From: Sclerotiophoma versabilis
Lineage: Eukaryota > Ascomycota > Dothideomycetes > Pleosporales > Didymellaceae
Direction: 5' to 3'
DNA length: 64,000 nt
Assembly: GCA_012274445.1 (NCBI GenBank)
Contig: JAAROD010000033.1
Coordinates: 992,001-1,056,000, forward strand
In this document: positions 24,201-34,780 of the stretch, piece by piece
Numbering within the stretch: position 1 is the stretch's first letter
Layout: each line of letters begins with the position of its first letter
Notes under the pieces: model-generated
What the model was told of the DNA's origin: nothing
Databases searched by the model: none
What the model saw: the letters and a program-made list of their open reading frames with translations, nothing else
Program-made: the position numbers and the translations under genes

Positions 24201-24782
24201 TGATCTGGGAGTCAACCTCAATAATCCATGTTGCGCTCTTTGCGGTGCCATCAAAGTTCCTCCACTCATCGCCTTGCCTGATGTGCTCCGGTACCGTCAG
24301 CCTGGCGTTCCAGTAGCCTCCGGCCTTCAGGTTTGGCTCGAACTCGGGGACGCCGTAAGTCTTGGGCGAGTCGACTTTCTTGTTTGGGTTGAATGTCGAG
24401 GAATATGCGGCGACATGGAGGGTGTAGGGGCCGTGGAGATAGGCGGCCCTCAGCGGCAGGGCAGACGTGTTACGTACGCGGACATACAAGAAGGCGGGCG
24501 CAGGGAGGATGCGGTCTTCGCTGGGGGTATATGTGACTGTGTACCTGCAGCATTTGTCTTAGCACTCGACGCGGCCAAACTGGGGAAACCTCCGCGGCCA
24601 CCTTGGACCTACCGCACGACCTCGCCCACCTTGACACTGCCTGTCTGGTGGAGCAGCAGCATTCTGCGCGCACGCTGTGCCTCGGCTTGGATCTCCCTTT
24701 GCGACGGCGTGAGCAGGAGATAGGAAGCCCCAGGGCGCGCGTCGGTTTGCGCGAGAGAGTAGGTTCGAGGCGTGAGCAGCAT
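21223..24782 (-). CDS. DUF676 (Rog1-type) lipase/serine esterase
   Basis: Two exons, 24782-24613 and 24544-21223, with a 68-nt phase-2 intron; 1163 aa. The N-terminal third is the beta-rich region typical of the Rog1 family. It is followed by HLVMVTHGLHSNLGADMLYL, which opens the alpha/beta-hydrolase, and by the nucleophile elbow SFIGHSLGGLIQTYA, with GHSLG the DUF676 lipase motif. NFIAMASPMLG and YSNVVNDGVVPLRTSCLLF continue the domain. A long Ser/Pro/acidic tail makes it larger than yeast Rog1 (about 685 aa), as is common in filamentous fungi. Rog1-family enzymes act on acylglycerols or phospholipids at lipid droplets or membranes; the exact substrate here is inferred. The start was chosen because the frame upstream of MLLLHQTGSVKVGE stays family-like back to the ATG at 24782. 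Confidence 0.9.
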
Positions 24783-25786
24783 CTAGCGGCTTAACAACTT
24801 CCGGTAGCGGGCGGCGCTGACGATTACGGGCCCTCGCAGCGCGTCATCAGCGGGCCTTGCTTGTGAGACGTCGATCTTGGACGGCTCTGATGTTTATGCG
24901 AGGCCGCAGGGAGGCGCTGGGTGGGTTATAGGGGTTGTCTGGGTTACTTTGCTGCTGGTCACATGTCTCACGGAGAGATGAGGTGCGTCATTGCTCGCGT
25001 GGCCCTCCTCCCTGTCTCCATCGCGCGTATCATCTCGAAGTGTGAACTCCAACATTTCCATCTGTCAAGCCCGTCCTGCACGTGCCATCACCACGAACAG
25101 CCAAGACATCTATAAAGAGAGCAAGGCGCGTGCCCAAAAGGAACGCGTGTCGAACGCCCCTTCCACAGCCATCCTAGCCGGGAAGTGCTTGGGCCGATAT
25201 CCGACCTCACTTCATGGCGGTCTTTCTGTTGACTCAACGGCTGATTCATCAGTATTGCTCTTGACAGAAATCTTCCATGGACATGGATTGCCAGCTTACA
25301 CAGACACCGACATCAGTGCATCCTGTCTCTGCCGAGCCTGTCTGAAGCAGCCGCTCAAAGAAAGAATGCCATGCTTCCGAGCTTCCGGAGTACCTTAGTG
25401 TGTGCAGAGAGAATGCATCAACGACTTTCACGGGGGTGTTCGAGAACACAACAGTCCCTTCTGGAGGCTGGCAAATAGATTGACATCTTCCAGAACAGCA
25501 GGCAGAAGATGGTAGTACCGATTGCAGAAGCGCACCGACTGAGAACCTGCTTCGCAATGCAATACCCAGAGGTCTTCAAGAGCTTCCGGGAGTTGAAGAT
25601 TACGCACGTGATTTATGGTGAAATTAACAAGGAATGAATCTGTAGTCGCGTTTCTGGCGATTGCAAGTCTTGTATGCTTCGGTTTTCTCTCACATCTCTT
25701 GTATCGTCTCATTGATCTATTCTAACGATGTGATTCTTCAGATGTAATCAAAACGCCGTTGCGCCATCGCTCAAAACACCGTTCTA
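24783..25786. other. Intergenic; possible small minus-strand ORFs only
   Basis: Holds the promoter of the Rog1-like gene. Two overlapping minus-strand frames, 25712-25428 (94 aa) and 25557-25249 (102 aa), have moderately protein-like composition, for example LPEALEDLWVLHCEAG in the first. I see no domain and no splice join linking them. I would not annotate either without transcript data. Confidence 0.3.
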
Positions 25787-26372
25787 CTAGAACACTGACA
25801 TCAAGTATATCGATCTTCGTCCGCAGCCTCCACCTGTACTAGGCTTTGCGCTTGCTTTGTCCTCGAGAGACTCGACAAGCTCGTCAAAGACGTCCTCTTC
25901 GTAGTCATCGTCTCCGTAGACGTGGTTGTTTAGGTCCAGTCAGTGTTGAGTTTTCGAAAGCCTGCCGAAGCAGAGTGCTTACCGTCCATGAGGCCCTCAT
26001 CGTAGGTAGCCGACTTGCCAGCATCCCCCAACGCACGCTCAGCCTTGACAATGTGGTCCATGTGGGCGTGGAACGCTGCTGGGCTGACCTCGCCAATGAA
26101 CAGCCTCAGTGCCAGGAGGTTTCAACAAGCAACACCTGGCACTGCCATTGCGCTTAGTGAATTACTCGTTCACAGTCACTGCACTCATGTCCAGTGAGAC
26201 CAGCCTTCTCATACCACTGAGTCAGTCCACAGTGAGGGTAGTTCCGACAGAGACAAATGCGGGGATTGCGGCGAGATCTTGTGTCGAAAGTCATTTGCCT
26301 GTCGTGCTTGTTGGTGTTGTTTCTTTCAATTTGCCGCAGACGCATGACAGGATCATCAAACCGTGAGGGCAT
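25787..26372 (-). CDS. Small unknown protein with central Cys motif and acidic tail
   Basis: Three exons, 26372-26215, 26104-25983 and 25911-25787, joined in phases 2 and 1 to give 134 aa. Intron 1 (110 nt) uses a GTATGA donor and CTGAG acceptor; intron 2 (71 nt) uses GTAAGC. The product contains ICLCRNYPHCGLTQW, a three-Cys segment that could bind metal, then a well-formed helical region GEVSPAAFHAHMDHIVKAER and an acidic end DDDYEEDVFDELVES. All three exons agree in phase, which is the main support. I do not recognise the family. Coding-like sequence with a strong donor at about 26536 lies upstream, so further 5' exons up to about 26863 are possible. Confidence 0.5.
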
Positions 26373-27060
26373 ACAGCAATTTGCAATCAATTATGTCTAG
26401 CGAACACGCTACCTTGCTTTCATGTACTCAGATCATGTAGATGGTTTGCTTTTTTGCCAAACCCTTCCTTGAAAATAAATCTGGGTCGAGGCAGTATCCA
26501 TGATGAAGAAATCTAGAATTGCCCGTCGCTGTGCTTACATTGCCGCACATTCTTCTACCGCGATGGAAATTCCGACGGCCCATCTCTGCAGTCTCCTGCA
26601 TCCTTGCCTTCTTTTGTCGCTCGGAAGCCTGTCTTTAATGATAATACTGATTGAGCTGAATGACATAGCTGGACTGTCGCACTGACCCTCATGGCGCATG
26701 TTCTCGTTCTTAGGGCCAATCCTAGACACATCCAACACAGTTGATCACACTGTGGTACAAACGCTTCGAGTTGCTGTGGTGACACGGGTTCATAGTCCCA
26801 ATGTAGCTTCGCATGGGTTTGCGGGTCCGTGACGAGCCGGCTACTTTTGGATCGTGCTGTCATGGCGTATCAAAGTCCAAACCCGGAGAATTCTGGATCG
26901 GATGTAGTATTGCGAACTTGAGCTGATGGTGGAGGCAGCCGCGGTGCTAAGCACGCACTTGGCATATTCTTTTAGTGGACAACGCGAACAATACATGAGC
27001 TTACTGTCAGCATGGTTAGAACGTTTTTTCTATCCTTTTCTCGATCGTTCAACTCGCGGA
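26373..27060. other. Gap with possible upstream exons of the small unknown gene
   Basis: A minus-strand frame from the ATG at 26863 begins MTARSKSSRLVTDPQTHAKL and reads plausibly for about 45 codons. A good GTAAGC donor lies near 26536. These could be 5' exons of the gene at 25787-26372, but I found no join that keeps phase. The rest is non-coding. Confidence 0.3.
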
Positions 27061-28416
27061 CTATCGTCTTCCCAAATCGATGTCCAGCACCTTAACCATC
27101 TTGCCGCCCTTCTCAGCTTGCTCTTGCTTCACTCCAAAGAAGGGCGCGATAGCCTCGTCCACAGCTCCCTGAAATAAACCCTCAATCATCCCACTCAACT
27201 CATCGCCCGTCTGTCTAAAATCAGGGAACGCGTTAACCTCCAGCAGATACGTGTTCAGACTTCCATCATCTTCGATTCCCACCATAAAGTCCAGCCCAAA
27301 GATCTCAAACGCGTTCGGTAGCGGCTGGAAATGGATGCTCATGCCTCTTGCCGCAGCCTCGAAGGTTTGACCTGTGATGTTTTGTACCTGGATAAAGACC
27401 TGCTCTTTCCAGTCTTGCGGTGCGTTGATAGTTGTGTCAGGCTGGGAAATGATGGAGTCGGGGAGATTCCAGAATAGACCGACGGAGCCTTCGCGGTCGC
27501 CGGTTTCTTGGAGACAGGTGTTTGTAAGATGTGCGCGCATAGCATCTTCACGCTCCTCCTCAGATTCGAAGTCGGTTGCCCATGGTGGGGAGTATGGGCG
27601 TGCAGCAAAGAGTGCAAGCATAGGCTTGTATACGAAGACTTGCAGCGCGCCACTCGCAAGGACGTAGGTCCGGATATGGAACTTCCTCAGCTGGCTTGGC
27701 TCACCCGGCGGCGCAAGAAGAAGTGGTGGGTGGATGTACGGCTGTGCAACAAAGTGCCTCAGCTGGCTTGTAATGATACCGTTGCCTTCATCCTTCTCTT
27801 CGTCTCTCCCTGCATCACTTCTTGCGTCCTCCTCTTCATCATCACTCTCAGGATCCCACTCCTCAAAGATCGCCGTCAACTCCTCCTCACTCGAAAACAG
27901 CCTAATACCCTGTCCACGATCACTCATCCCCGGCTTCAAAATCCACCACTCGCGCTTCTCTTTCTCATCATCACCGAACTCTTCGTTGCGCGCCCAGCTC
28001 TCCTTCAACTCCCACGCCTCAACAAGCGCATCATCTAAGAACTCCGCATAATCGACTTCAAACTCCACAGTCGGCTTTGCACCCTGTTTGAGCGCGCTGT
28101 CAGGGTACTTTGTGATCCAGTTGGCGACGGTGGTGCTGAGGTAGTGCTTGCGAATCAGGGCTTTGCGGATGATGTACGCGTTGGCTAGAGAGGAAGAGTT
28201 CGACATCAGGTGATCCCAGTCAATAGATTCGTATTGCACGAATTGAAGACATGGTGTGGATGATGAGGGAAGATCCTTGAGGGATTTGACGAGCTTGTAA
28301 GACGAAGAAGGAAGGCGCTTCTCGAGTGCGGAGAGGATGAGGGGTTGGACATAGGGATCTTCGTAATTAATGAGCGCATGAATTGGTGCCTCCGAGGCTG
28401 GAGAAGTTGATGTCAT
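27061..28416 (-). CDS. Tubulin-tyrosine-ligase (TTL) domain protein
   Basis: Single exon, 451 aa from the ATG at 28416. The longer open frame upstream lacks similarity, and MTSTSPASEAPIHALINYED is a family-like N-terminus. ATP-grasp/TTL features are visible: WWILKPGMSDRGQGIRLF (Lys for nucleotide), HFVAQPYIHPPLLL, KFHIRTYVL, HLTNTCLQ, FEIFGLDFMVG and YLLEVNAFPDF with the metal-binding Glu/Asn. In yeast Pby1 the TTL domain is fused to a SurE domain. Here SurE is absent and only the TTL half is present. Filamentous fungi commonly lack the C-terminal EEY/tyrosination cycle, so the substrate of this ligase-like enzyme is uncertain. Cytoplasmic location is likely. Confidence 0.9.
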   Translation of the reverse strand: MTSTSPASEAPIHALINYEDPYVQPLILSALEKRLPSSSYKLVKSLKDLPSSSTPCLQFVQYESIDWDHLMSNSSSLANAYIIRKALIRKHYLSTTVANWITKYPDSALKQGAKPTVEFEVDYAEFLDDALVEAWELKESWARNEEFGDDEKEKREWWILKPGMSDRGQGIRLFSSEEELTAIFEEWDPESDDEEEDARSDAGRDEEKDEGNGIITSQLRHFVAQPYIHPPLLLAPPGEPSQLRKFHIRTYVLASGALQVFVYKPMLALFAARPYSPPWATDFESEEEREDAMRAHLTNTCLQETGDREGSVGLFWNLPDSIISQPDTTINAPQDWKEQVFIQVQNITGQTFEAAARGMSIHFQPLPNAFEIFGLDFMVGIEDDGSLNTYLLEVNAFPDFRQTGDELSGMIEGLFQGAVDEAIAPFFGVKQEQAEKGGKMVKVLDIDLGRR

Positions 28417-28789
28417 GGTGAAGCACGTGCCTTTCGGTGCTTCCAGTATGACAAGGTCGTTTCTGCTCTTTCTGATGAAGGTCCAGTGACTCAGTCTCGT
28501 GTTGCAACAATCAAGTCTACAGCTCCAACGGCGAAAGAGCGATGATGAAGTATTTGATTTAAGAAAAAGACCAATGACAGGTCTATGAATACTGTTGTAC
28601 ACTAGGAAACTCGTTACTGTGGTATCTGTCAGGGTAATCCAAACCCAAAACGCAAATTCGTCCATCCCCCTCGCTTAGCCCTACCAATCAGCGGGCAGCG
28701 TTTTGAACGCCATAATCGTTGCCTACCTTCTTTCTGCATGATAATCGTACACAAGGAAAAACAAAAGACCGAATGAAATGGGATGAAAA
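28417..28789. other. Promoter of the TTL gene and 3' flank of the MCM10 gene
   Basis: No separate gene seen. The minus-strand frame remains open from 28416 up to about 28665, but that stretch is not family-like. Confidence 0.4.
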
Positions 28790-31227
28790 TTAGACAACTT
28801 CCAAATCGTCATCGTCGTCGTCCATGGCTGCGATAAGTCCAATGTCAAGCCCTCCGAGGCTCTCGCGGCCAGGCTCACGTATGCCTTTCTCAGGCAGGAG
28901 CAGACGCGCCTTCTTCTTCACCGGGCTGCCTGCTCTTATTCCACGCATGGCAGAATCAGGCCGGCCTTTGCTTGGCGAGAGAGGGCGAGCCTTGTGTGGT
29001 GATAGGACGAGGCTTCGCTTGTAAGCACCACCCCAACCAACAGGTTCGCTGGCGCTGGCAGCAGTGGCCTTGCTCGCATTAGAGTGTTTTCGCTTCGATG
29101 GTATAAGGGAGCCACTCGCTTTTCGGTTTAGTGAAACATCTGCTGCCTTTCGATTGAGAAGGCTTTGGAAGTCGCACTCTGTAGCTCTTTCTTGTCTTGC
29201 GTTGGCCAGCTCCTGGGACGTTGTAGTGGAAAGCGCTGCCGAGGGGTTTATTCTCCTCTTCAGATAATCGCCGCCTGTGGTGCCTTCTCCCATCTCGCCC
29301 AACTTCTTGGCCAAGTCTCGCTCCTTCTCTTTGGCAGCGAGCTGCCTGCGATGGCGTTCTTCTCGACTACCACCTCGCTCGAAGCCTTGTTCGTCTTTGT
29401 CGAGCATACGCGCAGCACCGCCTGGTCTCGGTGCAATGAACATAGTCTCATGCAGGTAGCTGTCGTGGTATTTGCCTTCTTTGCGGAGGGCATCACCTTT
29501 GAAGCCATTTGGGCCTCTTCGGCCAAACATGCCACCTCCACCACCTCCTGTGCCAACCATACCATTAATCTCCATGCGGCCTCTCTTGCTTTTCTCGACC
29601 TGCAATGATAGATGGAACTCGCAGAATTCGGTCTTGCGCCCATCAACCCATTGCCCGCATTCTTTGCCATCCTTCTTCGTCGCATGACAAAAATCCAGGT
29701 CTCTTGCAACACCAATTTCGAGTACGGTGTCATCAGAATTTGTAAGCTTCAGAGAGAACTTTCCGCTGTTACGATCCTTTGGTGGCATGATATCTGGGTT
29801 GAGAATAGCGACTAGGGTGCCAACAGGCAGCTTCCAGAAGTGCTCATAGCCGCTGTCAAACAGGAATAGGTCAAGTTCCCATTTCAAGTCGGTCAGCCGT
29901 ATAACCATAAACTTGCCATGCTCTTTACGTTCTTGATTGCCTCTAGAATTATCTCGTGCTGAGTTTTGGGTATCGCGAGGTGAGGACTTGGAGCAGATTA
30001 TGCCCATGACAACGTAGTCGTTCTCCCAATCTGGCGGATCATAGTCGGGTGCTTTGACGGTCTTCAAGAGCTGGGGTATGGTGAATAATGTCTTGCCTTC
30101 CAGCGTGCGGGTGACGACGCTATGCTGCATCTCACGCGATTTCAGATGCAACCCAGACAATGACTCAAAGCTGGGGGCATCAGAGCTGTCAGTGCGCCGC
30201 ACAATCTCTTCGTATTTGGAAAAGCTGGAGGTAGTCGCGGTCGCCTGGAAGCCTCTTGATGATGGTCTTGATGCGGATGACGGCGGACGCGCGTCAGGAA
30301 CTGAACCTCGCCGTGGCGTGGGTTGGCTTTCCTGTGAGCTCAGTAGCCGGCTATGCGTCCTGCTGTGTGTCTTTGACCCTGGTGGTGGCATGTCTGTGAA
30401 GGAGCTGCGAGTCTGCGGCATGTCTGTAAACGAGCTCCGAGTCTCTGAGGTAAACGAAGAACCTCGTGATGATGGTGGCCGTTCACGTTTGAGTCCTGCG
30501 ACACTGCTCAGACCAAACCCTCTTGCCCTTCTCTCCTCGTGCTTTTGTTCCTTTTCCTCGCGCTGCTTCTCTTTGTTCCTGCTCTCTGCTATGCGCTCGC
30601 TGAACGACTTGATCTTGGGGGTTCCTACTGCAACGGTTGTATTGGCGCGCGCGAGGCCACTCGTTACTCGGCCTTGGCCAGGACGTTTGAGACTGACATC
30701 AGACGCCTTGAGACCTTTGTCAATACCGAGCAGAACTCGTGCGGGGCTTCGCGGCTCGTCTGCAGTACGCCGGGCTCGTATGGGCGAGACGGGCACTTGT
30801 ACGTCTGCATCTGGTCGTGGCAGCTCGGTTCCGCGCAATCCTGCTGCGGTCGCAGGTCGTGACGGTATTGCGCGACTCTCAGGCTCAGCTTTGCGTGCCT
30901 TCTGCAGTTGTTTGAGCTTCAGGCGTGCCTCGATGGCCTGCAACTTAAGCTGGAGCGTCTCCTCGTCCTCGTCTTCGGTGGTCTCGCCATCGTCTTGTAC
31001 CTGATGCAGCGACACAGGGCGGCGCTTCGTGGGCGAGGGTGACACAGAAGTGCGCGCTCGTCGCTCTTCATACCTGCGGCGGCCGGACGGCGAGCTGAGC
31101 AGGGCTTCGTAGGGGGACTTGGGCGGCCAGTTGGGCGGGTTGTTCGCGACTGCGGCTGTCAGTGAGGATCTGCATGCGGGGAATCGGAGGACGCACCCTT
31201 CGCCTTAGGGCTCTCCCGCACGATCAT
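28790..31227 (-). CDS. mcm10: DNA replication factor Mcm10
   Basis: Two exons, 31227-31197 and 31155-28790, with a 41-nt phase-1 intron; 798 aa. The first exon is 31 nt and encodes MIVRESPKAK. The core domain is clear: a long disordered N-terminal region with a predicted coiled segment (TLQLKLQAIEARLKLKQLQK), then the OB-fold (VVMGIICSKS, FMVIRLTDLKWELDLFLFD, HFWKLPVGTLVAILNPDI). The Mcm10 zinc finger follows, DFCHATKKDGKECGQWVDG plus TEFCEFH (CCCH type). Mcm10 binds ssDNA, Pol alpha-primase and CMG helicase and is needed for origin firing. It is transcribed divergently from the RNase H2 subunit B gene across a 358-bp promoter. Confidence 0.93.
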
Positions 31228-31585
31228 GGTCGCTGGTGTGTGTGTGTATGGGGCTCCTGTCTGGCGCACCCATTTCTCGCGCCAAACAAGCTGGAGTGGA
31301 GATGCAGTGTGTGAACGCTTGGGGCGGGCTTGGTGGGTATGACAGGCCTAGTTTGGCGTGTTGACTCGCTGTTGTTGTTTGCCGTGCAAATAAGGTTGCG
31401 GCTCGAAGTACGATCTGAGATGAAACGACAGGGGTTCGCGTGCCGCGTCGCGTTCGCGTGCCACTTTACGCGGTGGACTTTGTCCGTTGAAGATGCACAG
31501 CACCTCCTGCATCCAATTGCTTGTCTGAGTATACCGTACCACACAAAGTCACTCAATCGCCCTACCGCAGCATATTAAAATCACC
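31228..31585. promoter_or_regulatory. Divergent promoter between mcm10 and RNase H2B
   Basis: 358 bp between the two start codons. The sequence around 31440-31475 is unusually rich in CGCG/GCGT, including an ACGCGG at 31468-31473, which carries the ACGCG core recognised by MBF-type G1/S factors. Shared cell-cycle control is inference; no perfect ACGCGT is present. Confidence 0.4.
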
Positions 31586-32899
31586 ATGGCCAGAGCAACC
31601 CGCGCCAAACCCGCGCCAAAGGAGCCCACACCCGAACCAACACCCTCCACGACAAGACCCCTCCCAGAAGCCACACCAAACCCGCCAAGGCTCTTCGTCC
31701 TCCCCAAGGACACATCCAGCGACGCACGAATAGTCACTCTCGACAGTCCTGCCACCGGCACACCGTCACGCTACTATTTTTGCCCATCGAAAGGCTTCTA
31801 CGAGTTCACACGCATTGCCGCGCCGAAGAAAGCATGTCGAAGCTGGCTGATCACAAGCACAGACACCAAAACCACGCAGGGCGATGCAACACCGCAAGAG
31901 GAGGAGCGCAAGGAGAAAGCAGATGACACAGAGACTGGGCTGGGATGTGGATACGTTACGAGGAACGCAGATCTGTTCCTTGCAACACCCGTCGACCTAC
32001 TATTCCTGATCCTGCCGGCTCTCGCACCGAAGTCATTGAAAGAAGAGAAGCAACACTTCCTTGCGCTGGACGACTACACAGACATGCTCTCTGCATCATC
32101 GCGGCACTGGAAGACACTGTTCGCGCAATACCCAACCCTCAAGGGCATGCTGGAGAAGAAGATGCGCACCCTCTGCGACACAGTCGACGCCGGCGACGAG
32201 ACAATGTACCGCATATCCCACACCAAGCTCCTCTCCCTACTGGTCAAGAAAGCAGGGCGTATGGTGAAGAATGGCCTATCACCAAGCATGGAAGAGAAGT
32301 TCGTCAAAAGCGCCCTCGACGTCCCAGTCATGAGCATCCGACGCGAAGAAAGCACACTAAGCGCCGTCTCCGACTCAGGCACGTCGACTCCAGCAGCAGA
32401 CAGCCAAGCGTCGGCAGCAGCAGACGCGGAAAGCCAGGCTACAGACATCACGACTCCAGACGAGACTGAGGTGCCGGCAAAACCAACACTCCAGACACCG
32501 GAAGGCATACCGCGCCTCCTCCGCTTGAAGACAGCACTTAGCTACCTCACATGTTCATATCTCCCTCCAGCTCTCCAAGCCACAATATCCGCACAGCTCG
32601 CCACTTCGACCACGCCAGATTTCGCGCCTCTAGCATCCCATCTCGCCACGATTGCCAAACTGAAATCCGAAGCCGCTGCGCTGCGCAGCATAAGCGACAA
32701 CATCAGCCGGAAGCGGCAGTTTGAGTGCGACGAAGACAAGATTGCCGAGCGGGAGGAGAAGAAGAGGAAGAAAGAGGAAGAGGACCGCAAGAAGAAGAGT
32801 GAGAGCTTGGGCGTGAAGAAGTTGAGGAAGGTGGATACGAGCGGGATGAAGAAGATGAGTGCGTTTTTCAGCGCGAAGCCGAAGCCGAAGCCGAAGTAG
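31586..32899 (+). CDS. Ribonuclease H2 subunit B
   Basis: Single exon, 437 aa. The N-terminal Pro-rich segment leads into the triple-barrel region (RLFVLPKDTSSDARIVTLDS, RYYFCPSKGFYEFTRI). The Ydr279-type core follows (YVTRNADLFLATPVDLLFLI, then KSLKEEKQHFLALDDYTDML, LCDTVDAGDETMYRIS), characteristic of RNase H2 subunit B. The enzyme complex (A, B, C) removes single ribonucleotides and RNA:DNA hybrids from nuclear DNA. The extreme C-terminus, MKKMSAFFSAKPKPKPK, looks like the PCNA-interacting peptide found at the end of RNASEH2B in other eukaryotes, although the usual leading Gln is replaced by Lys. It shares a promoter with mcm10. Confidence 0.92.
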   Translation: MARATRAKPAPKEPTPEPTPSTTRPLPEATPNPPRLFVLPKDTSSDARIVTLDSPATGTPSRYYFCPSKGFYEFTRIAAPKKACRSWLITSTDTKTTQGDATPQEEERKEKADDTETGLGCGYVTRNADLFLATPVDLLFLILPALAPKSLKEEKQHFLALDDYTDMLSASSRHWKTLFAQYPTLKGMLEKKMRTLCDTVDAGDETMYRISHTKLLSLLVKKAGRMVKNGLSPSMEEKFVKSALDVPVMSIRREESTLSAVSDSGTSTPAADSQASAAADAESQATDITTPDETEVPAKPTLQTPEGIPRLLRLKTALSYLTCSYLPPALQATISAQLATSTTPDFAPLASHLATIAKLKSEAAALRSISDNISRKRQFECDEDKIAEREEKKRKKEEEDRKKKSESLGVKKLRKVDTSGMKKMSAFFSAKPKPKPK

Positions 32900-33399
32900 A
32901 AGTGGAAGTAGATCCAACCCAGGATTAGTTGGATAACCTAGATACCATGCGAACGTATTAAAGTGTTGGGGTGTTCATCTTTGTTTTGATTGTTTCGGTT
33001 CTAACTAACTATAGTGTTGCGGACATGGCCCACTGCACTGATACTGCACCCTATGGTGGGTTGGGTGTATGATTCTGAGCAGAGCTGGTCCTGCTGATGC
33101 TGATATCTTGCCATGCGCGCTATGCAATGCACAAATGCTATTCCCCCTCGATTACCCTCGACAGACATACCTACCGTGCGACAAAGCAGGACAAACTCAT
33201 ACTTAACATGCGCACTAAATGCTGGGTATCCTTGGTGCTGATTGATCGCTAAGCTCCATGTCCATGTAACGCCAGTAAATAAACAAGAAAGTGCGAGCGC
33301 AATAGTACAGTCAGCTCGAGCAGCAGGTGCTGTAGAGCAACATGTAACTATTCCACACTCGAATGCACGTCAAATTCATCAAGAACGGGCTAAACCGTG
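32900..33399. other. Convergent 3' flanks, no gene seen
   Basis: 0.5 kb between the convergent RNase H2B gene and the Sic1-like gene. No reading frame or repeat of note. Confidence 0.45.
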
Positions 33400-34780
33400 T
33401 TAAATGCTGTCAAAGGACAGGGAAGAGGTGGAGTGCTCACTGCGAGCCTTCTTGTCCACCTCGCGTACTAGCGGAGAACCGCTGCGCTTGGCTCCGCGCG
33501 AAGAGCTACCAGAGCTGTGGGCGGACTTGACGCGTGTCCAGGAGTCGAACGAGATTTCTGACAATTGTTAGTCGAGGCCAGGGATAGGGAGGAGTGAGGG
33601 AAGCATACCTCGCTTTGGCTTGCGCACGGTAGGAGGCGGGGTTGCTTCTTGCAGCGATTCTGCAATGGGCATAATCATCTTACCCTTGCCTCGGCTTGGA
33701 GTTGCGATAGGGGTCTCGACGTCGGTGACTGCCTCTTCATCTTCTGTCACTTCGCCGTTCTCGAGCTTCCTCTGCTTGATCTCGTCCTGGAAGAGGAGCT
33801 TTGGCTTGATGGACGAGCGTGTCAGTGGGCGACGCGCTTCAGGGCCAGCCTGGCGAAGCAGTTGAAGATCGTCTCCAGAAGCCTCGTCATCCTCCTCAGT
33901 AGGCGCATCCGTTGGATGGTCATCATGAAACTTGCGGAACAACTTCTTCCCCCGGCTGCAGTTTGTTAGCCAACATTATCAGTGATGTGGTTTGATGCAC
34001 TTACAAAATGTAGATCATGCCCTCCTCGCGGTTCACAGCTTCCTCCATCTCTTGTGTCTTCGCATCCTTCTTGCGCCTCAGAGGATTAGCTTTCGCCTTC
34101 GCCTTCGCCTTCGCCTTCCCTTTGCCCTTCTTCGTAACGAACGGGTTTTCCTCGTCTTCCTCGTCAGCAGTGGGGATGCGCTCTTTTGAGTCGGTGTAGA
34201 TCTCGATCTTTTCGGACGCTTCGCCAACTTCTTCAAAGCTGTTCAGAGAGTAGACGTTCTTGGTGAACTTGCGCGCCTTCTGTGGGGTCACCTCGTCAAT
34301 GGTAGCCGGGCGACTGGGGAACAAAACACGTGCTGTGGGCTTGATCGAGTCCTCAGAGTGCAGCGCGCGCTTGCGGGGCGTCTTCGCCGGGGTTGGGAGC
34401 ATGCCTGGGGCCATTGATGCGAGAAAGCGGCGGCCTGATGTTGGTGGAGGTTGATCTGAGTCTGAGTCGAGTGCGACTGCTGCAGGGAAGAGTGCGCGAC
34501 GCGTCGAATGCGGGGTGCGGTGTTTGGGTGGGGACACAGGCGAGGACGGTGGTGATAGAGTGAAATTGGAGGTGCGAGCGACGGTTTTCCTCGACGAGGC
34601 GGTAGGCGTTACGTCGCGCCGGGCCCGTGGGGTGCGCGCTGTTTCCGTTTGCTCGAGGTGAAGACCGCGTTGTGCTGCGACCCTGCTGGAGCGGCGCGGG
34701 GAGAAGGGCTCCCAGTTGTCACTGTGAAGGGGCGCGGGTGGGGTGTGCACCCGGCGAGGGGGCGACGGTGTGCGATTCAT
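33400..34780 (-). CDS. Sic1/Rum1-like cyclin-dependent kinase inhibitor
   Basis: Three exons, 34780-34005, 33955-33609 and 33557-33400, with introns of 49 and 51 nt in phases 2 and 1; 426 aa. The N-terminal half is disordered and packed with minimal CDK sites (RTPSPPRR, FSPRRSS, TLSPPSSPVSPPK, MLPTPAKTPRKR), as in Sic1, where multisite phosphorylation drives SCF-dependent destruction. The C-terminal half carries the order of short motifs seen in the Sic1 inhibitory domain: EENPFVTKK, then REEGMIYIFRGKKLF, then IKPKLLFQDE. A Lys/Ala repeat (GKGKAKAKAKAKAN) lies between the first two. Assignment rests on this motif order and overall layout, not on a search. It would restrain S-phase CDK in G1. 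It is divergent from the Duo1 gene. Confidence 0.75.

Noticed and set aside
30054..31004. 316-codon plus-strand frame
   Set aside because: Antisense to Mcm10; Ser/Arg-rich, low-complexity product without any domain.
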